DNA of 9,428 bases from Chloroflexota bacterium (GTDB taxonomy: Bacteria; Chloroflexota; Ktedonobacteria; Ktedonobacterales; Ktedonobacteraceae), in contig VBHV01000121.1 of assembly GCA_005881995.1 (NCBI GenBank), positions 1,026 through 10,453 of the forward strand, read 5' to 3'. Made by a program: the position numbers and the translations under genes. A model generated the notes under the pieces. It saw only the letters and a list, made by a program, of their open reading frames with translations. It searched no databases and was not told the origin of the DNA. Shown in pieces: positions 5,624-9,428 of this stretch (positions are counted from its first letter, which is position 1; the number at the start of each line of letters is the position of its first letter).

Positions 5624-8600
5624 CTACGAGGAAATAGGAAGAACAAAGACAAAACACGCCCCTCCACCCGTGGCCGATTCTACCCAGATACGACCATGAT
5701 GAGCTTCAATAATCCCCCGGCAGATAGCAAGGCCCAGGCCTGTATGACCATCCAGGCTGTAAAATGATTTGAAGATGCGTTCGCGTTCCTCTTCAGGCAC
5801 TCCATTTCCATGATCGATCACCTGGACGCGTAAGTAGCGAGGCGCATCATCAGGTACTGTATCGCCCGGCATTTCCCATGCCACTGTTTGAGCAGTGATG
5901 AGAATTCCACTCTCTTTCGTGGTATGACGAACAGCATTCTCAAGCAGATTATAAAATACGCGCTTCAATTGTAAATAATCAACCTGGATAAGTGGTAAAG
6001 ATGGTTGAAATTCTGTACGGACGTGGTATCCCTGAAAGGCGTGCTCGAATCGCGAGAGGGAGCTATGCACGATCTCAACCAGGTCGGACCACTCTTTTTC
6101 CAGCGCCAGCGCCCCCATCTCGATACGTGACATCTCGACCATAGAGTTAATCAATACATTCAGATGATCGGCTTCCGCATCGATATCTTCAAGCATCTCA
6201 CGGCGCGTTTTCTCATCCCATTCAATGCCAGGCTGCAACAAGCCGCTAACCGCCGCTTTGATGGAGGTCAGAGGAGTACGCAGATCATGGGAAACCGACG
6301 AGAGGAGCGCTGATTTATTTTTCTCATCGCGCACCTGCTCGGTAATATCGTGAATCTGCAAGGCATGCGCGATCAACTCGTTACCCTGGTCATACAAAGC
6401 GTAGCGCATGAATTGATAATGACGATCGGAGGGCGCATTATCAAGCAGCATGGCTGGCGATTTTGTATGAAGTGGATGATGGGGGGGAACGCGATACATC
6501 GCGTCCCTACCGGTCGGAGTGATGGAGGTTTCCATGTGCTGTCCATCGCTGAGACCACGCGTTTCATCCTGGAGTGAAGTATCTCTTTGTAGTGGCTCGG
6601 CGGCGATAACACAACGCAGGGTATTCCTGGGCAAAGGATGGAGCCGTGGTATGGACTCCGCATCCTCGCCTATTCGCTGCAACATCTCAGCGCTGCGCTC
6701 ATTCGACATATCCGCGTATACAAATTCCTGAAGATAGTCAAGCACATCCTCCAGATTGCGTATGCGCGGCAGTAATCGGACCAACGCTTCGGGTAATGTC
6801 AATCCTTGCGTAAATTGTAACGGCGATTCAACGTGTGGCTCAAAAAATGATGCTTCCAGCGCCACGTTTCCAGGCGTATCCAGGTCTAAACGCATACCAC
6901 ACAGAGCTTCTGCGGCAGGATTCACATAAATACAATGTCCCAGAAGATCAACAATGAACCAGGGGTCTTGAACGCCACGCGTTACTCGTTCATACAGACG
7001 CGGCATATCGGATATTCCCTTAACTGTTCGATCAGGGTCAAGCATGGCGGTAAATGCCGCGCCCACATCTCCAAGAAGCCCTGCGCGCGCAAGAGCGGCT
7101 TCCGCCGAACGCATAAGTGTTGTGGCACTACCCTCATTTGAGGTTGAATCCTCGCTTGCTGGGACGTTCGTTGCCTTGAGCGGCATCTCAAGTGAAGTTA
7201 GGCTTTTCTGTTGATTGAGCAGCGCGGTGCCAGTGTCATCTACTTCGACCATAGAGTCATTTGCCGAAGCATGGTCATGCTGGGTCTCGATGGCATATAA
7301 CATGGATTGCAGGTCGCGTTCACTGCGCGTTAATAGATTACTGCTGATGAAGCGCAACAGGCTAGTGAAACTGACACCAAAGTTGCGTTCGGTCTCCTTG
7401 CGCACGATCCTCAACAGGGCCTGTTCATCCTCAACAGCAAGAGTATTTTGAGTAGTTTTCTCCAATTGCTCGATAGCATCCTGAAAATGTCGACGTTCCC
7501 GCACCGATTCGAGGAGCATGCCATTGTGAATAGCAATCATGGCTTGACTTGCGAAGAGTGAGAGAATATCGGTTTTGAGCGGGGTAAATCCGCCTGGCTC
7601 AGGTGAAAAGAGGAGGAGGGCGCCAAAGACTGTTGAACCGACAACAAGGGGATAGCTAAAAATCGAGTGCATGCCAAGTTCTATAGCGAAGACCTGGCTT
7701 CCGGGAAAGCGTTCATCCTGGGCAATGTCGTTCGAGACGGTTGGTTGACGACGACGCAGAGTAAAACCGATAATGGAGTTATCGGTAAGCATCAGTTTGA
7801 GGTTCACCAGCTTTTGTAAGGCTTCGGGAGACAGGCCATGCTGGGCATCCAGCCGTAATCGGCCCGAATGCCGGTCAATCATGACAATGGCGGATGCCAC
7901 ATTCAAGGCCTTCGCGATATCATCCACGATGCGATACAAAATGGTGGCAAGGTCCATTTTCGAGGTCAGCGCGCTGGAGACTTTGTGCAGTTCCTGGCGC
8001 TGTCGGTCTTGAATTTCAAGATTACCACCAACCTGGGCGTTTTCAATGGCAGCAGCCAGGACACGTGCGACGGCAGGGATCAAGCGCACCACGCGCTCAT
8101 CGTTGTAGACCCCTCTTTCAATACTGCCCAGTTCAAGCGAGCCAAGTACGCGATTCCCAATTATTAAGGGCGCAATCAAGGTCGAGTGGAGGTGAGGGTA
8201 TTCGCTCAGTGCATCTCCACATTCGGAAGGGGTGCCATCCAGGCCGTCTTGATAGGTGTGTATTGCCATTTCGAGGGCATCATCGGCTGGTGAGGCGTGC
8301 GTGGGAACAGGATTGAGTGCATCCTCGTCCGGTTCTGTTCTTACGTCGGTACGCAAGATGCGTTCGAGCATCGAGTCCGCCAATGGATGCTGGTGATAGT
8401 GTGAGACCCATTCGCCTGTCTCGCGAGTGCAGACAACGACGCGAACTGCCTGGCGATCATGACGTAACAACACTATGCCGAAAAGATCGAATGGGATGAT
8501 TGGCGCTAATTCTGTAGCTAAAAGGGCATAGTCAGACTTTGTTCCACGCACACTCGAGACTATGCGTACAACACGATCTACAAGCGAAATGATATCTTCT

Positions 8601-8632
8601 TGTTGTGGTAGCGTCTGTATTTTCGCCTCCAT
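5624..8632 (-). CDS. Soluble sensor histidine kinase, GAF-GAF-PAS with KdpD-like catalytic core
   Basis: From the preferred ATG (8630-8632) the protein has 1002 residues and no membrane segment, so it is cytoplasmic. The order is GAF about 28-201 (ends TLIAPLIIGNRVLGSLELG...AAAIENA), GAF about 221-371 (SYPLVVGSTVFGALLLFS), a helical and then Ser/Thr-rich linker to about 540, a PAS fold about 546-771 (VQDPWFIVDLLGHCIYVNPAAEALCG... ending HDITEQ), HisKA with phospho-accepting H782 in SSVSHDLRTPLTSI, and the ATPase domain with N-box LLENAVRH (N899), DHGNG (940-944) and GHTGLGLA (962-969). The HisKA-ATPase core is KdpD-like, but the KdpD N-terminal and USP domains are absent. AGGGGG (8638-8643) precedes the start; the ATG at 8734 overlaps a -10 hexamer and lacks a good site. 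GAF domains imply a small ligand, haem or redox signal, which cannot be specified. A palindromic repeat is embedded in frame. Confidence 0.92.
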   Translation of the reverse strand: MEAKIQTLPQQEDIISLVDRVVRIVSSVRGTKSDYALLATELAPIIPFDLFGIVLLRHDRQAVRVVVCTRETGEWVSHYHQHPLADSMLERILRTDVRTEPDEDALNPVPTHASPADDALEMAIHTYQDGLDGTPSECGDALSEYPHLHSTLIAPLIIGNRVLGSLELGSIERGVYNDERVVRLIPAVARVLAAAIENAQVGGNLEIQDRQRQELHKVSSALTSKMDLATILYRIVDDIAKALNVASAIVMIDRHSGRLRLDAQHGLSPEALQKLVNLKLMLTDNSIIGFTLRRRQPTVSNDIAQDERFPGSQVFAIELGMHSIFSYPLVVGSTVFGALLLFSPEPGGFTPLKTDILSLFASQAMIAIHNGMLLESVRERRHFQDAIEQLEKTTQNTLAVEDEQALLRIVRKETERNFGVSFTSLLRFISSNLLTRSERDLQSMLYAIETQHDHASANDSMVEVDDTGTALLNQQKSLTSLEMPLKATNVPASEDSTSNEGSATTLMRSAEAALARAGLLGDVGAAFTAMLDPDRTVKGISDMPRLYERVTRGVQDPWFIVDLLGHCIYVNPAAEALCGMRLDLDTPGNVALEASFFEPHVESPLQFTQGLTLPEALVRLLPRIRNLEDVLDYLQEFVYADMSNERSAEMLQRIGEDAESIPRLHPLPRNTLRCVIAAEPLQRDTSLQDETRGLSDGQHMETSITPTGRDAMYRVPPHHPLHTKSPAMLLDNAPSDRHYQFMRYALYDQGNELIAHALQIHDITEQVRDEKNKSALLSSVSHDLRTPLTSIKAAVSGLLQPGIEWDEKTRREMLEDIDAEADHLNVLINSMVEMSRIEMGALALEKEWSDLVEIVHSSLSRFEHAFQGYHVRTEFQPSLPLIQVDYLQLKRVFYNLLENAVRHTTKESGILITAQTVAWEMPGDTVPDDAPRYLRVQVIDHGNGVPEEERERIFKSFYSLDGHTGLGLAICRGIIEAHHGRIWVESATGGGACFVFVLPISS
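6482..6517. repeat. Palindromic dispersed repeat inside the kinase gene, translated in frame
   Basis: A G7 run leads into GGAACGCGAT (6486-6495), a 2-nt loop and ATCGCGTCC (6498-6506), then CTACCGGTCGG. It matches intergenic copy A at 25 of 29 positions. Read on the coding strand it gives residues about 706-717 of the kinase (PTGRDAMYRVPP) with no stop or frameshift. It lies in a polar insert of about 56 residues between two predicted strands of the PAS domain. Confidence 0.75.
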
Positions 8633-8732
8633 CAAAACCCCCTGTTCGGACGCAATAAATAAGGTCCTTTCCACAGCCTGGCCATACTCTCTGACAAACG
8701 ATCGGCTTAAACACATCAACACACGATATGAC

Positions 8733-8762
8733 ATTGTAGCACAGAATGCATTACAATGTTAG
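8733..8762 (-). promoter_or_regulatory. Candidate promoter of the kinase-regulator operon
   Basis: On the minus strand CTAACA (8762-8757), an 18-nt spacer and TACAAT (8738-8733) preceded by TGC, an extended -10 form. Transcription would start near 8727, about 95 nt before the ATG at 8632. The hexamer contains the first base or two of the longer reading frame's ATG (8734), which argues against that start. Confidence 0.5.
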
Positions 8763-8819
8763 TACATACGCGAAATTCTATCAGGGTTTAGGGGTTCAAT
8801 AGCCAAATGGTACTTGAAG

Positions 8820-8861
8820 AGTATAGCACAAGAGGGCAAGGGTGTAACAGCTTCCCACCCT
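8820..8861 (-). promoter_or_regulatory. Second, upstream promoter candidate overlapping a small inverted repeat
   Basis: GTTACA (8848-8843), 17 nt and TATACT (8825-8820) on the minus strand match the vegetative consensus at 4/6 and 5/6. The -35 overlaps a 6-bp inverted repeat AGGGTG/CACCCT (8839-8844 and 8856-8861, 11-nt loop), which might instead be a weak end-of-transcript hairpin for the lipocalin gene. Both readings are tentative. Confidence 0.3.
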
Positions 8862-8887
8862 GTTTCTCGTATCATTGTTCAGTCCCT

Positions 8888-8915
8888 GGGATGTAGCGAT
8901 AATCGCATCTCTACG
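8888..8915. repeat. Diverged palindromic repeat copy overlapping the lipocalin stop codon
   Basis: The core GCGAT-A-ATCGC (8896-8906) is a perfect palindrome, extended imperfectly by GATG and CATC, and followed by TCTACG. The layout is the same as in the other copies (GCGAT...ATCGC, CATC/GTCC, CTAC). The CTAC tail read on the minus strand supplies the TAG stop (8911-8913) of the gene to the right. Confidence 0.5.
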
Positions 8916-9428
8916 ACGATGCATAGCCTGTCAATTCAACGTAGCCCTCGCCATTTATATTGCTTCCACCGCTTTGGCCCTGGATGCTCACAGCGCCCTC
9001 CCAATAGCTGTTGCCCGTTGATTGATACGCCACCAGCTCCTGGTTCTTCAGTTCAGGTAAGAGGGTCAGCGAAGCATGCAATTGTGGATCATTGATGGTA
9101 AGTCTCCAGCCAGAGGGATAATTCGCTCGCGTAGCCTGGCTCCGCCAGTGATCGAGTATCGATACGTGCAGTGCACTTGCCGGCAACAACACCTCTCCCG
9201 CATCGGGTTGGATATAGCCAATATAGGTTGAGATGATCTTCCCAGTGGCATCGCGAATGAGGTATAACATCAATTCGGTGTTGTTATTGAGTTGGATACT
9301 GAACCAGTCCCAACCTCCGCCGCCAAGTGTGATGAAATTCCCCCATTGATGATCCATCCAGGCCTCACCTGTAACGGTTTCGGGCTGACCGTGATCGATG
9401 AGCGTGCCAGAGAGCACCATCCTTGTAC
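8911..9428 (-). CDS. Carotenoid 1,2-hydratase/AttH-like lipocalin protein, C-terminal part
   Basis: The frame is open from the right edge (codons ACA AGG precede the internal ATG at 9420), so this is the last 170 or so residues of a longer protein and not a gene starting at 9420. GTLIDHG, then GEAWMDHQWGNF, GWDWFSIQLNNNTELMLYLIR, and the ending YWEGAVSIQGQ...GEGYVELTGY are the hallmarks of the CrtC/AttH family (COG5621 type). These are two-lobed lipocalin folds, often exported. CrtC hydrates carotenoid ends, but most relatives outside phototrophs have no proven activity and are annotated as predicted secreted hydrolases. I therefore do not assign carotenoid chemistry. The N-terminal lobe and any signal peptide lie outside the window. 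The stop codon is in a palindromic repeat. It shows no functional link with the signalling genes downstream. Confidence 0.88.
   Translation of the reverse strand, partial: TRMVLSGTLIDHGQPETVTGEAWMDHQWGNFITLGGGGWDWFSIQLNNNTELMLYLIRDATGKIISTYIGYIQPDAGEVLLPASALHVSILDHWRSQATRANYPSGWRLTINDPQLHASLTLLPELKNQELVAYQSTGNSYWEGAVSIQGQSGGSNINGEGYVELTGYASS

Noticed and set aside
5562..5657. ATG at 5657 as the start of the OmpR-type regulator
   Set aside because: It overlaps the kinase end, has no Shine-Dalgarno and adds residues foreign to the family; GTG at 5561 has AAGGAG and gives a standard receiver N-terminus.
7894..8316. Plus-strand ORF of 140 codons opposite the kinase GAF domains
   Set aside because: It is Arg/Ser/His-rich with no fold signature and is the complement of a well-supported coding region.
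9418..9420. ATG at 9420 as the true start of the lipocalin gene
   Set aside because: The frame stays open to the window edge, and the family has a further N-terminal lobe before the GTLIDHG region.

Overview
All recognisable genes in this window lie on the minus strand, so the biological order runs from right to left. GC is moderate and the genes are closely packed with good Shine-Dalgarno sites. The mix of products (a large soluble GAF/GAF/PAS histidine kinase with a KdpD-like core, a PATAN/DUF4388 protein, receiver-only proteins, a CrtC/AttH-type lipocalin) and the short GTAGGGACGCGAT-type palindromes best fit a Chloroflexota bacterium of the Ktedonobacteria type. This assignment is inferred from gene content; a cyanobacterium is a weaker alternative.

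Layout in transcription order. At the right edge (8911-9428) is the 3' part of a carotenoid 1,2-hydratase/AttH-like lipocalin gene whose stop codon lies inside a palindromic repeat. A 176-190 bp regulatory gap follows. Next is a probable two-gene two-component operon: a roughly 1000-residue cytoplasmic hybrid-sensor-like histidine kinase (5624-8632) and an OmpR/KdpE-type winged-helix response regulator with a GTG start (4782-5561). A 147 bp gap carries a perfect 10-bp tandem repeat, a plausible OmpR-family operator. It precedes a two-receiver protein with no output domain (3657-4634), whose first receiver is degenerate.

After another promoter-like gap comes a chemosensory operon: PATAN/DUF4388 protein (2130-3521), PilG-like receiver (1692-2129), PilH-like receiver (1116-1481), CheW (477-1100) and the start of a HAMP-containing methyl-accepting protein (314 to beyond position 1). 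The order PATAN+REC, REC, CheW, MCP matches cyanobacterial pixG-pixH-pixI-pixJ and parallels pilG-pilH-pilI-pilJ. The difference is that the PATAN and REC halves of PixG are two abutting genes (TAG directly followed by ATG). A CheA-type kinase (PixL/ChpA-like) is expected just beyond the left edge.

Working model (inference): the chemosensory array senses through a receptor with almost no extracytoplasmic domain. CheA would phosphorylate the PilG- and PilH-like receivers, and the PATAN protein would be the effector, perhaps controlling a type IV pilus or another surface machine. The adjacent KdpDE-like pair could set expression of the receiver/chemosensory genes through the tandem repeat. A family of short palindromic repeats occurs in intergenic DNA and also in frame inside the kinase gene. 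I see no RNA genes, CRISPR arrays, insertion sequences or phage genes.
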